The notes below the pieces were generated by a model, which saw nothing but the letters and a program-made list of their open reading frames with translations, did not search any database and was not told the DNA's origin. This document shows positions 1-5,716 of a stretch of 10,569 nt of DNA, piece by piece. Both the position numbers and the translations under genes were made by a program. Numbering within the stretch: position 1 is the stretch's first letter; every line of letters begins with the position of its first letter. Location of the stretch: contig DASSFZ010000052.1 in the NCBI GenBank assembly GCA_035693785.1, positions 1-10,569 on the forward strand. Reading direction: 5' to 3'. Origin of the DNA: DASSFZ01 sp035693785. Lineage in GTDB: Bacteria; Chloroflexota; Anaerolineae; Fen-1058.

Positions 1-40
1 TGACTGATGGTGAGTGGCTTGCGCGGCTAACTCTGGGTAC

Positions 41-56
41 ACGACAGATCTGTCGT
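41..56. repeat. 16-bp perfect palindrome in the left intergenic region
   Basis: The sequence ACGACAGATCTGTCGT equals its own reverse complement. The symmetry extends to 38-59 (20 of 22 positions) with one mismatched pair. There is no loop and no T-run, so it does not look like an intrinsic terminator. A dimeric repressor operator or a small dispersed palindrome fits better. No gene is visible on either strand of 1-227, so what it would control lies to the left of the window or is absent. The rest of 1-227 shows nothing else I can support. Confidence 0.4.
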
Positions 57-227
57 CTAATTGCCTACGAATGACAATCCCGTCGCGTAATACAGTCAAC
101 ACCCTGGTATCTTAGCCACGACAGGTGAAAAGGTCAAATCACCGCAGCGCATCCGGACCCAGCGCAGTTTCTCTCCCGGGCCCGATCGGTGAACCGAACG
201 CAGAGGCCGCCTCCCCGGCGACGGGCA

Positions 228-671
228 TCACTGGCCGGGACACACGATCTCCCGCACGCTGTCCAGGTGCAGCAGAATGGAGCTGGTGGCGACGTCGTCC
301 GGCATGTCGTTGACGTCGACCTCCGGATCAGACGCGAAGAGGAATTCCACGCCTTCGTACACGTCGGCTTCGGGATCGGCCGGCACATACTCCAGCCCCA
401 CCAGATACAGGCCGGCCAGCTCGTCTAACAGCTCATTTTCGTCGGTGCCGATCGGGTCGCCGCAGTGCGGGCACAATAAAGGCAGCTCGTGATCGTCCTC
501 GAACAAGACGGTGATCAGGCCGTCCTCGACGACGACGAGGTCCTTGACCTGCTTGCCGCCGAGGTGCGCGTCGATGTGCTCCAGCGCGCACACGGTCTCG
601 TCGTCGATCTGAATCATGGGGCAGTCGTGCTCGGCGCATCGCGCCGAAGTGTGGCGGGGTCTGCGTGGCAT
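228..671 (-). CDS. Small acidic cysteine-pair protein, function unknown
   Basis: This 147-residue protein is not one I recognise. It has one cysteine pair near the N-terminus (C12 and C17, in CAEHDC) and a CPHC knuckle (C67, C70), which together could form a zinc ribbon split by about 50 residues. C28 and C144 are further cysteines. The chain is strongly acidic, with many Asp and Glu between residues 95 and 130. It has no signal peptide or membrane segment, so it is probably cytoplasmic. The start at 671 is supported by AAGGAG nine bases upstream; a later Met at residue 19 would remove the first cysteine pair. It lies 73 bases after the rhomboid gene on the same strand and is probably co-transcribed with it. 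The zinc-binding idea is inference from cysteine spacing only. Confidence 0.7.
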   Translation of the reverse strand: MPRRPRHTSARCAEHDCPMIQIDDETVCALEHIDAHLGGKQVKDLVVVEDGLITVLFEDDHELPLLCPHCGDPIGTDENELLDELAGLYLVGLEYVPADPEADVYEGVEFLFASDPEVDVNDMPDDVATSSILLHLDSVREIVCPGQ

Positions 672-685
672 GCCGTATCGCTCCT

Positions 686-739
686 TCAGCCCATGAGCTC
701 TTCAAACGCGTCGTCCAGCCGCTGCTGCGGCCCGGCCAT
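686..739 (-). CDS. Possible 17-codon micro-ORF between the rhomboid gene and the cysteine-pair gene
   Basis: Read on the minus strand, an ATG at 739-737 opens a 17-residue frame (MAGPQQRLDDAFEELMG) that stops at 688-686. The purines around the rhomboid stop codon (GGTAGGAG) could act as a ribosome site but sit very close to the ATG. Its TGA is followed directly by AAGGAG, the ribosome site of the downstream gene. That arrangement suits translational coupling of three frames. The peptide looks like an amphipathic acidic helix. It may be only a chance frame in a 73-base spacer, and I have no homology to offer. Confidence 0.2.
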   Translation of the reverse strand: MAGPQQRLDDAFEELMG

Positions 740-744
740 CACTC

Positions 745-1476
745 CTACCACCGATCGCCGCGCGGCGGCCTGTCGTCATCGTCGATGGTCGGGATCCACA
801 GGTCGTCACGCGGGAGCGGGCGGCCTCGACGGCTCGGCGCGAACAAGCGGACGAGCAGGAAACCGGCCACGAATCCACCGATGTGAGCGAAAAATGCCAC
901 GCCACCCGTCCGCACCAGGCCAAGCGTTCCGATCCCGCTCAACAACTGCATCAAGAACCAGAATCCCAACAGCCAGCCGGCCGGCAGCTCGACGAAGCGC
1001 ACGAGGAAGAACAAGAATACGAGTGTGAGGACGCGCGCATTCGGGAACAAGAGGATGTACGCGCCGAGCACGCCGGAGATCGCGCCGCTTGCGCCGATCA
1101 TCGGGATTTCGGACGATGGGTTGATCGCGATCTGAGCCGCCGACGCTGCAAGTCCGCACACTAAATAGAACAACGGGAAACGCACGCTGCCCAGGCGGTC
1201 CTCGATGTTGTTTCCGAATATCCACAGGTATAGCATGTTGCTGAGGAGATGCAACCAGCCGCCGTGAAGAAACATCGACGTGATAAGCGTGTGCGCGTAC
1301 GCGCCGAAGTCGGCCGTAATCAGCGCCGGCGTCACAGCATAGCTGAAGACGAACCCGGTGTAGGATCGCTCCGGCAACGATTCCTGAAACAGGAAAACGG
1401 CGACGTTGACCACGATCAGAGCGACCGTCACAATGGGCGTGCGTCGGGTCGGATTGGCGTCGCGCAGCGGTATCAT
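745..1476 (-). CDS. Rhomboid family intramembrane serine protease
   Basis: This 243-residue integral membrane protein should cleave transmembrane substrates within the bilayer. The active-site serine lies in GASGAISG (S130) and its partner histidine in AHIGG (H198). The HGGWLHLLSN segment supplies the oxyanion-side H76 and N80. About six hydrophobic segments are visible: around 14-30, 62-88, 100-118, 126-144, 148-180 and 190-212. A short basic then acidic cytoplasmic tail follows (IDDDDRPPRGDRW). The start at 1476 is chosen over a Met nine codons upstream because GGAAAGG lies seven bases before it and the protein then begins MIPLRD, as many short bacterial rhomboids do. The gene is transcribed leftward from the shared promoter with clpS and probably continues into the cysteine-pair gene. 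The substrate cannot be inferred. Rhomboid identity is secure. Confidence 0.95.
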   Translation of the reverse strand: MIPLRDANPTRRTPIVTVALIVVNVAVFLFQESLPERSYTGFVFSYAVTPALITADFGAYAHTLITSMFLHGGWLHLLSNMLYLWIFGNNIEDRLGSVRFPLFYLVCGLAASAAQIAINPSSEIPMIGASGAISGVLGAYILLFPNARVLTLVFLFFLVRFVELPAGWLLGFWFLMQLLSGIGTLGLVRTGGVAFFAHIGGFVAGFLLVRLFAPSRRGRPLPRDDLWIPTIDDDDRPPRGDRW

Positions 1477-1485
1477 AGAATGGCC

Positions 1486-1514
1486 TTTCCAGGCAAAGCG
1501 CACCCTATTATAAT
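1486..1514 (+). promoter_or_regulatory. Rightward sigma70-type promoter for clpS, probably giving a leaderless mRNA
   Basis: TTTCCA at 1486-1491 (four of six to the -35 consensus) is followed by a 17-base spacer and a perfect TATAAT at 1509-1514. Transcription would be expected to start about seven bases later, at or next to the clpS ATG at 1522. No Shine-Dalgarno sequence is present before that ATG. The inferred transcript is therefore leaderless. Confidence 0.6.
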
Positions 1515-1534
1515 CACAGTGATGAGCGAGTCAC
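1507..1534 (-). promoter_or_regulatory. Leftward promoter for the rhomboid operon, overlapping the clpS promoter
   Basis: On the minus strand TATAAT occupies 1512-1507, and GTGACT at 1534-1529 is a possible -35 (four of six) with a 16-base spacer. The start would fall near 1500, leaving a leader of about 24 bases that includes the GGAAAGG ribosome site of the rhomboid gene. The two -10 boxes share the palindrome ATTATAAT at 1507-1514, so a single melted region can serve both directions. Confidence 0.5.
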
Positions 1535-1851
1535 CCGAGATCGCCCCGGCCATGCCCGATATCGGCGTCGAGTTCACCTACGACGAGGCGGCTGAACTCG
1601 ACCCGCCCCACGACGTGATCGTCCACAACGACGACGTGACGCCGTTCGACTTCGTCGTGGCCGTCATTCACAGCGTCTTCGAGCTGCCGCCGCACGACGC
1701 GTATGAGGTGACGCTGACCGCCCACTACGAAGGCGAGGCCTACGTCGCCACGCTGCCCATAGAGGACGCCAAGTACCGCGTGTACCGGGCGCACAGCGCT
1801 GCGCGCGCTCGCGGCTACCCGCTGACCTTCAGCATCCACCCCGCTCACTGA
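1522..1851 (+). CDS. ClpS, N-degron adaptor of the Clp protease
   Basis: This 109-residue cytosolic protein is a ClpS-family adaptor, which binds N-end-rule residues and hands substrates to the ClpA or ClpC AAA+ unfoldase. The core motif HNDDVTPFDFVV (35-46) aligns with the E. coli NDDYTPMEFV segment, giving N36, D37 and D38 for amino-terminus recognition. H68 in AHYEG matches the conserved pocket histidine. Position 42 is Phe where E. coli ClpS has the gatekeeper Met40. An N-terminal extension of about 28 residues precedes the fold, as is usual. The frame is open far upstream, but that part is antisense to the rhomboid gene. The ATG at 1522 is preferred because a perfect -10 box ends eight bases before it. 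The end overlaps the convergent folK-folP gene by seven bases. Confidence 0.92.
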   Translation: MSESPEIAPAMPDIGVEFTYDEAAELDPPHDVIVHNDDVTPFDFVVAVIHSVFELPPHDAYEVTLTAHYEGEAYVATLPIEDAKYRVYRAHSAARARGYPLTFSIHPAH

Positions 1852-3212
1852 CGCCGCGCGCGCCGCACGATCGCGTCAGTCATGCGCGCCACGCGCGCTA
1901 TCGGCGGGACGTCGTGCACGCGGACGATATCTGCACCGCGCGCGATCGCGATCGCCACGGCCGCCGCCGTGCCCTCCAGGCGCTCCTCAGGCGGCACATC
2001 CAAAGTATACCCGATAAACGATTTGCGCGACGGGCCGACCAGAATCGGCTTGTTCAGCGCCTGCAGCGCGTCGAGCCGGTCGAGCAGCTCCAGGTTGTGC
2101 TCGACGGTTTTTCCGAAGCCGATGCCGGGATCCACGACGATGCGATGTTCCGCGATTCCCGCGCGCCGCGCGATGTCGACCGACTCGGCCAGCTCGCGCG
2201 CCACATCTTCAAGCAGGTTATCGTAATGCGACCCGACGTAACGCGGTCCGAGCCGCGCTTCGAAGGCGGCGTCCTGCGGCTTGCTGCGATTGTGCATGAG
2301 GATCACCGGCGCGCCTCGCGCGGCGACCAGCGCGGCGAGCCGCTCGTCGCGCCGCAGCCCCCACACGTCGTTGACGATCGACGCGCCAGCATCCAGCGCG
2401 ACGCGGGCCGTCTCGCTTCGGTAAGTGTCGATCGAGATCGGGCCGAGACCCTCGCGCGCGAACGCCTCGATCACCGGCGCGATCCGGCGCTGCTCCTCGG
2501 CGGCGTCGACCGGCGATGCACCGGGCCGCGTCGACTCTCCGCCGACATCGATAACGTGCGCGCCACCGGCCAGCATCTGGCGTGCCTGGGCGACTGCCCT
2601 CTCGACAACTTCGGCGTCTCGCCACAGGCCGTCCCCGGAGAACGAATCGGGCGTGACGTTGACAACCCCCATCACGTACGTCTGGCGGCCCCAGTGGAAT
2701 ATGTGGCCGCCCGCGAATGTCGGCCGGCGCGCCCACACCACCACACCCGCCCGCTGCGCGTCGACACGCTTGAGCAGCTCGCGCACGCTTTCGCCAAGCA
2801 CGGGATGCACAGCATCCGGGGCAATTTCACACAACGGCGCCAGCACGAAGGCGCGCTCGGCCATGCGCGGATGCGGCACCGTCACAGCGGGAGCTTCGAC
2901 GACCTCGTCGCCGTACAGCAGCAAGTCGATGTCGATCAGGCGCGGCCCATAGCGAACGGCGGGCCGGCGTCCCATATCGGCCTCGATCGCCTTAAGCCAG
3001 ACGAGCAAATCGCGCGGCGATAGATCGGTCTGGATGGCGCACACGCTGTTCAGAAAGCGCGGTTGATCGGCCACGCCCCATGGCTCGGTCTCGTATACCG
3101 AGGAGAGATCGACCAGGCCCGCCCGCGCACGCAGGCGATCGATCGCGTCGATCAGGTTGCCGTGCCGATCGCCCAGGTTGCTGCCCAGACCCAGATAGGC
3201 TCGCGCGCTCAT
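1845..3212 (-). CDS. Fused HPPK-DHPS (FolK-FolP) of folate synthesis
   Basis: This 455-residue fusion carries two consecutive folate enzymes. Residues 1 to about 160 are 6-hydroxymethyl-7,8-dihydropterin pyrophosphokinase: GLGSNLGDR (8-16), EPWG (43-46), QPRFLN (50-55), YGPRLIDIDLLLYGD (88-102) and VPHPRMAERAFVL (112-124). Residues about 178-455 are dihydropteroate synthase: MGVVNVTPDSFSGDG (181-195), DVGGESTRPGA (222-232), SIDTYRS (260-266), the ND at 281-282, DPGIGFGKT (361-369), the conserved VGPSRKSF (392-399) and RVHD (431-434). Together they would turn hydroxymethyl-dihydropterin, ATP and p-aminobenzoate into dihydropteroate in the cytosol, and the second domain is the sulfonamide target. 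All the motifs I checked look intact. It starts 20 bases after the transglutaminase-like gene with only a weak GGGCGAG ribosome site, suggesting coupling. Fused enzymes are known in some bacteria, plants and fungi. Confidence 0.95.
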   Translation of the reverse strand: MSARAYLGLGSNLGDRHGNLIDAIDRLRARAGLVDLSSVYETEPWGVADQPRFLNSVCAIQTDLSPRDLLVWLKAIEADMGRRPAVRYGPRLIDIDLLLYGDEVVEAPAVTVPHPRMAERAFVLAPLCEIAPDAVHPVLGESVRELLKRVDAQRAGVVVWARRPTFAGGHIFHWGRQTYVMGVVNVTPDSFSGDGLWRDAEVVERAVAQARQMLAGGAHVIDVGGESTRPGASPVDAAEEQRRIAPVIEAFAREGLGPISIDTYRSETARVALDAGASIVNDVWGLRRDERLAALVAARGAPVILMHNRSKPQDAAFEARLGPRYVGSHYDNLLEDVARELAESVDIARRAGIAEHRIVVDPGIGFGKTVEHNLELLDRLDALQALNKPILVGPSRKSFIGYTLDVPPEERLEGTAAAVAIAIARGADIVRVHDVPPIARVARMTDAIVRRARRQ

Positions 3213-3232
3213 GAATCCGACATCTCGCCCGG

Positions 3233-3883
3233 TCAGCCGCGTTCTCGCGGCGGTCTGTACAACCCGTTCGGATTGGCGCCCTGCAGCCCCGCCTGGAACG
3301 ACCGCTTGTCGACCGGCTGGAGCCGGCCGACCATGGCCGGCGTCACGACGAACACCCGTCGCCGCTTATCCAGGCAATCCGCGATAGCGTCCAGGGGTTC
3401 GTCGCGCCTCATCCAGTGGAGCCTGTCGAAGACAGCCAGGTTGAGAAGGACGGTGTAACTGCGCAGCGTCTTCTCGCGCCGCACGTTGTAGAACTGCTCG
3501 AAGTAGGACATCACCAGTTCTCGCACGGTGCGGTACACCGGCTCGCGAAGGCGCAGGCCGACGAAGTTGGACTTGGCCACGGCGCCCCAGTGGCCGTCGA
3601 CCTTGTAGAGTGCCAGCAGATGATCGTCGTCGTTGTCGGCCAGCATGTCGATGACGAGCGGTGGATATCCGAGTCGTCGCAGCGCGGCGGCGGCGAACAG
3701 CGCGCCATCGAAGCAGTGCGCCTTGCGATCGCGCATGACACGGCGCGGGCAGCGGTAGATGTCCTCGTCGCTGTACGGTATGCCGTCCAGGAAGGCCTGA
3801 ATCTTAACCGGACTGTCCAGCCGGGCCAGGAACTTTCGTTCGGCGCGTGTGAAGGTATCATCGGGCGCTGCTGTCGCTTTCAT
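3233..3883 (-). CDS. Transglutaminase-like superfamily protein
   Basis: This 216-residue soluble protein resembles the bacterial transglutaminase/papain-fold group. A cysteine at the start of a helix (C57 in KAHCFDGALFAAAALRRLGY) is followed by a strand with a histidine (H88 in NDDDHLLALYKVDGHWGAVAKSNF) and a downstream polar residue, N106 or a neighbour. This Cys-His layout matches catalytic dyads of the superfamily. The PVYRTVRELVMSYFEQFYN stretch (115-133) looks conserved but I cannot assign a role to it. The start at 3883 has GGGAG six bases upstream. It is the first gene of a two-gene unit with folK-folP, although nothing links it to folate chemistry. It could be a peptidase, a transglutaminase or an inactive relative. 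Family assignment is by motif memory only. Confidence 0.65.
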   Translation of the reverse strand: MKATAAPDDTFTRAERKFLARLDSPVKIQAFLDGIPYSDEDIYRCPRRVMRDRKAHCFDGALFAAAALRRLGYPPLVIDMLADNDDDHLLALYKVDGHWGAVAKSNFVGLRLREPVYRTVRELVMSYFEQFYNVRREKTLRSYTVLLNLAVFDRLHWMRRDEPLDAIADCLDKRRRVFVVTPAMVGRLQPVDKRSFQAGLQGANPNGLYRPPRERG

Positions 3884-3904
3884 CGATCACTCCCAGGTCA
3901 TTTA

Positions 3905-3932
3905 AGTCTACTCGCATACGGGAGAAAGGCAA
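3905..3932 (-). promoter_or_regulatory. Possible promoter for the transglutaminase-like and folK-folP pair
   Basis: On the minus strand TTGCCT (3932-3927) and TAGACT (3910-3905) are separated by 16 bases. Each matches four of six consensus positions. The start would fall near 3898, a few bases ahead of the GGGAG ribosome site. This is a moderate match, chosen partly because of its position. Confidence 0.4.
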
Positions 3933-3989
3933 GAGCGCGAGTGACCGGCTCAGCTCATGCGATTGTCGCGGCGCGACACGCAGCTTGTA

Positions 3990-4017
3990 TTGTTTCTGAC
4001 GCGCTCTGTGCTACAAT
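3990..4017 (+). promoter_or_regulatory. Promoter for the FAH-family gene
   Basis: TTGTTT at 3990-3995, a 16-base spacer and TACAAT at 4012-4017 (five of six) lie 27 bases ahead of the ATG. The start would be near 4024, and the leader would carry GCGGAGG (4034-4040) as ribosome site. The region 3884-4044 is divergent and shows nothing else clear. Confidence 0.5.
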
Positions 4018-4044
4018 GTTTGTACTTCCACCAGCGGAGGCTCT

Positions 4045-4818
4045 ATGCGCATTATTCGCATCCTGATTGACGCCCAGCCCGCATATGGACTGGTCGAGGG
4101 CGAGACCGTGTATCGACTGGATGGCTCGCCGTTTGAGCCGTTCACGCGCGGCGCACCGATCGGCGCGTTGGAGTCGGTCGAGCTGCTGGTGCCCTGCCAG
4201 CCGACCAAGATCGTGGCCATCGGACGCAATTACGCCGAGCACGCCAGAGAGCACCAATCCGAAGTCCCAGCCGAGCCGTTGATCTTCCTGAAACCGCCCA
4301 GCGCGCTCCTCGCGCACCGGCGGTCAATCATCCTGCCGCCGCAATCGAGCAGGGTCGAGCACGAGGCCGAGCTGGCCGTCGTCGTCGGAAAGCGCGCCAG
4401 GCATGTGAGCCAGGCTGATGCCTGGGCCTACGTGTTGGGTGTGACGTGCGCCAACGACGTAACCGCGCGCGATCTGCAGCGCAGTGACGGGCAGTGGTCG
4501 CGCGCCAAGGGGTTCGACACGTTCTGCCCGCTTGGCCCGTGGATCGAGACGGGGCTCACGCCGCAGCAAATCGAGTCGCTGAGCATCGTGTGTCGGGTGA
4601 ACGGCCAGCTTCGCCAGTCTGGCCACACGCGCGACATGGTCTTCGATATCCCACGCCTGATCGCACACATTTCGGCAGCGATGACACTCGAGCCGGGCGA
4701 CGTGATCCTCACCGGCACGCCGGCGGGTGTCGGCCCGCTGGTCGCGGGCGACACCGTCGAAGTCGAAATCGAATCGATCGGCGCGCTGCGCAACAGCGTC
4801 CAGGAACCCGGTTTCTAG
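4045..4818 (+). CDS. Fumarylacetoacetate hydrolase (FAH) family protein
   Basis: This 257-residue cytosolic enzyme belongs to the metal-dependent FAH superfamily, whose members hydrolyse, decarboxylate or isomerise beta-diketo acids such as acylpyruvates or oxaloacetate. The N-terminal part up to about 50 is a small cap. GRNYAEHAREH (60-70) is the family's opening motif. E107 and E109 in HEAELAVVVG, with D138 in ANDVTARDLQ, are the expected Mg/Mn ligands. K155 in WSRAKGFDTFCPLGPW and the LTGTPAGVGPLVAGD turn (222-236) complete the pocket. The length fits short FAHD1-like bacterial members. Ribosome site GGAGG is four bases upstream. Its TAG stop is formed by the left edge of a MITE-like repeat (4816-4920). 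The exact substrate cannot be fixed from sequence. Confidence 0.93.
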   Translation: MRIIRILIDAQPAYGLVEGETVYRLDGSPFEPFTRGAPIGALESVELLVPCQPTKIVAIGRNYAEHAREHQSEVPAEPLIFLKPPSALLAHRRSIILPPQSSRVEHEAELAVVVGKRARHVSQADAWAYVLGVTCANDVTARDLQRSDGQWSRAKGFDTFCPLGPWIETGLTPQQIESLSIVCRVNGQLRQSGHTRDMVFDIPRLIAHISAAMTLEPGDVILTGTPAGVGPLVAGDTVEVEIESIGALRNSVQEPGF

Positions 4819-4920
4819 AGCGATTTCCCCTTGGATTTGTGACCTGGAATCGAGGCTTTAGCCGGATCCGCCCAAAGGCTCGACCCCGGAAGCTAGTAAA
4901 CGAAAACGGAAACCCCTTTA
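4816..4920 (-). mobile_element. MITE-like element, copy A (TA-flanked, 105 bp)
   Basis: The segment begins TAGAGCGATTTCC and ends GGAAACCCCTTTA, giving imperfect terminal inverted repeats just inside a TA at each end. It aligns over its full length with the reverse complement of copy B (7591-7694), about 70 percent identical by hand alignment. The best-kept block is CCCAAAGGCTCGAC at 4871-4884. The centre forms a hairpin from TCGAGGCTTT (4850-4859) and AAAGGCTCGA (4874-4883) with a single opposed G-G. TA ends and the size match non-autonomous elements moved by IS630/Tc1-mariner-type transposases. No transposase is present. The first TAG is the stop codon of the FAH gene. Strand is given relative to copy B. 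Confidence 0.6.
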
Positions 4921-4949
4921 GAAGAAACGGATTTCTGCCGGGAGGTCTT

Positions 4950-5354
4950 ATGGAAGAAGAGATATGGGATACGCTCCACCGCCACCTGAAGAGCATTTTC
5001 ACGCGCGACACGGCCACCTATGCCGACACGACGTCCGGCGACCTCAGCCTGTACGAATGGTGGGTCACGCCGCACCGCCAGGACGGGCTTGATTTTCATC
5101 TGTTCATGATCGAGAATGCGTGGGCCGGCGCGGCCAGCGCCTGGCGCTACGACCTGCTGGAGCCACGCCTTCAGGTATACGGCGACACTGCCGTCGCCTC
5201 GTATACGTTGATGGTCAGCATGGCTCGCGAAGACGGCATCACGCATCGCATGCACAACGAAAGCCGGGTGCTGGTCAAGCGCGAGGGGCGCTGGCAGATC
5301 GTGCACGTGCACAAATCGCCAGCCTGGCCCGCGCCGTATCAACCCACATCCTAA
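4950..5354 (+). CDS. NTF2-like / CaMKII-association-domain-like protein
   Basis: This 134-residue protein has the look of an NTF2-fold domain of the SnoaL, DUF4440 or CaMKII-association type. It opens with a helix (MEEEIWDTLHRHLKSIF), has the DTATYADTTSGDLSLYEWWVTP segment and ends in a strand pair around NESRVLVKREGRWQIVHVHKS (103-123). That last segment closely resembles the C-terminal strands of the CaMKII association domain. Such stand-alone domains form dimers or higher rings with a central pocket, and their roles range from steroid chemistry to unknown. The start at 4950 has GGGAGG four bases upstream; the longer open frame to the left overlaps the FAH gene and is rejected. No signal peptide is present. 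The gene begins 30 bases after MITE copy A, so the insertion probably lies in its leader. Confidence 0.8.
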   Translation: MEEEIWDTLHRHLKSIFTRDTATYADTTSGDLSLYEWWVTPHRQDGLDFHLFMIENAWAGAASAWRYDLLEPRLQVYGDTAVASYTLMVSMAREDGITHRMHNESRVLVKREGRWQIVHVHKSPAWPAPYQPTS

Positions 5355-5372
5355 AGACACACTCTCCCGAAC

Positions 5373-5401
5373 TGGAGTTTCGCAACAGCCATACCTATAC
5401 T
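5373..5401 (+). promoter_or_regulatory. Weak candidate promoter for the SH3-domain gene
   Basis: TATACT at 5396-5401 (five of six) has only a poor -35, TGGAGT at 5373-5378, at 17 bases. The start would fall about 30 bases before the ATG at 5438. This is a possible secondary promoter within the plus-strand run. Confidence 0.3.
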
Positions 5402-5437
5402 GAACAAGGAGAGAAGGAACATTCTCGGAGGCTGTAC

Positions 5438-5677
5438 ATGGAATTGACATTCGAGCCGCTGCCCCAACCGGCATCCGGCAGTGCGCTGCGGCGCGTCCAA
5501 ATCAAGCGCGACTGGCTGCGCATGCGCGATGCGCCGTCGCTGCAAGGCCGTGTCCTGGTGGAGCTGCCCGGCGGCACGGAGCTGATCGTTCTGGAAGAGC
5601 GCGGCAACTGGCTGCGCATCGCCCGGCCAACGGGTTGGGTGAACGAAGACTACGTTCGGGATGCAGGGCTGGGATAA
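5438..5677 (+). CDS. Short bacterial SH3-domain protein
   Basis: This 79-residue protein is almost entirely one SH3b domain. The pattern KRDWLRMRDAPSLQGRVLVELPGG (24-47), then a Val/Leu strand, GNWLRI (56-61) and TGWVNEDYV, matches the family, which usually binds peptidoglycan or proline-rich peptides. No signal peptide or membrane anchor precedes it, so unlike most SH3b domains it would stay in the cytoplasm unless exported another way. The ATG at 5438 is supported by GGAGG six bases upstream. The open frame continues leftward in a different frame over the NTF2-like gene and is rejected there. It sits between the NTF2-like gene and the MFS gene on the same strand. Its role is unknown. Confidence 0.8.
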   Translation: MELTFEPLPQPASGSALRRVQIKRDWLRMRDAPSLQGRVLVELPGGTELIVLEERGNWLRIARPTGWVNEDYVRDAGLG

Positions 5678-5716
5678 CACGATTCCACCTGAAAACCTGC
5701 CAGCGCGAGGCACTCC

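Noticed and set aside
1249..1521. Upstream extension of the clpS frame
   Set aside because: This part is antisense to the rhomboid coding sequence, and the residues are low-complexity with no ClpS similarity.
1914..3023. 369-codon plus-strand frame across the folK-folP gene
   Set aside because: It is antisense to intact HPPK and DHPS motifs and has no recognisable family or ribosome site.
4494..4949. N-terminal extension of the NTF2-like frame into the FAH gene
   Set aside because: It overlaps the C-terminal half of the FAH domain in another frame, and GGGAGG marks the start at 4950.
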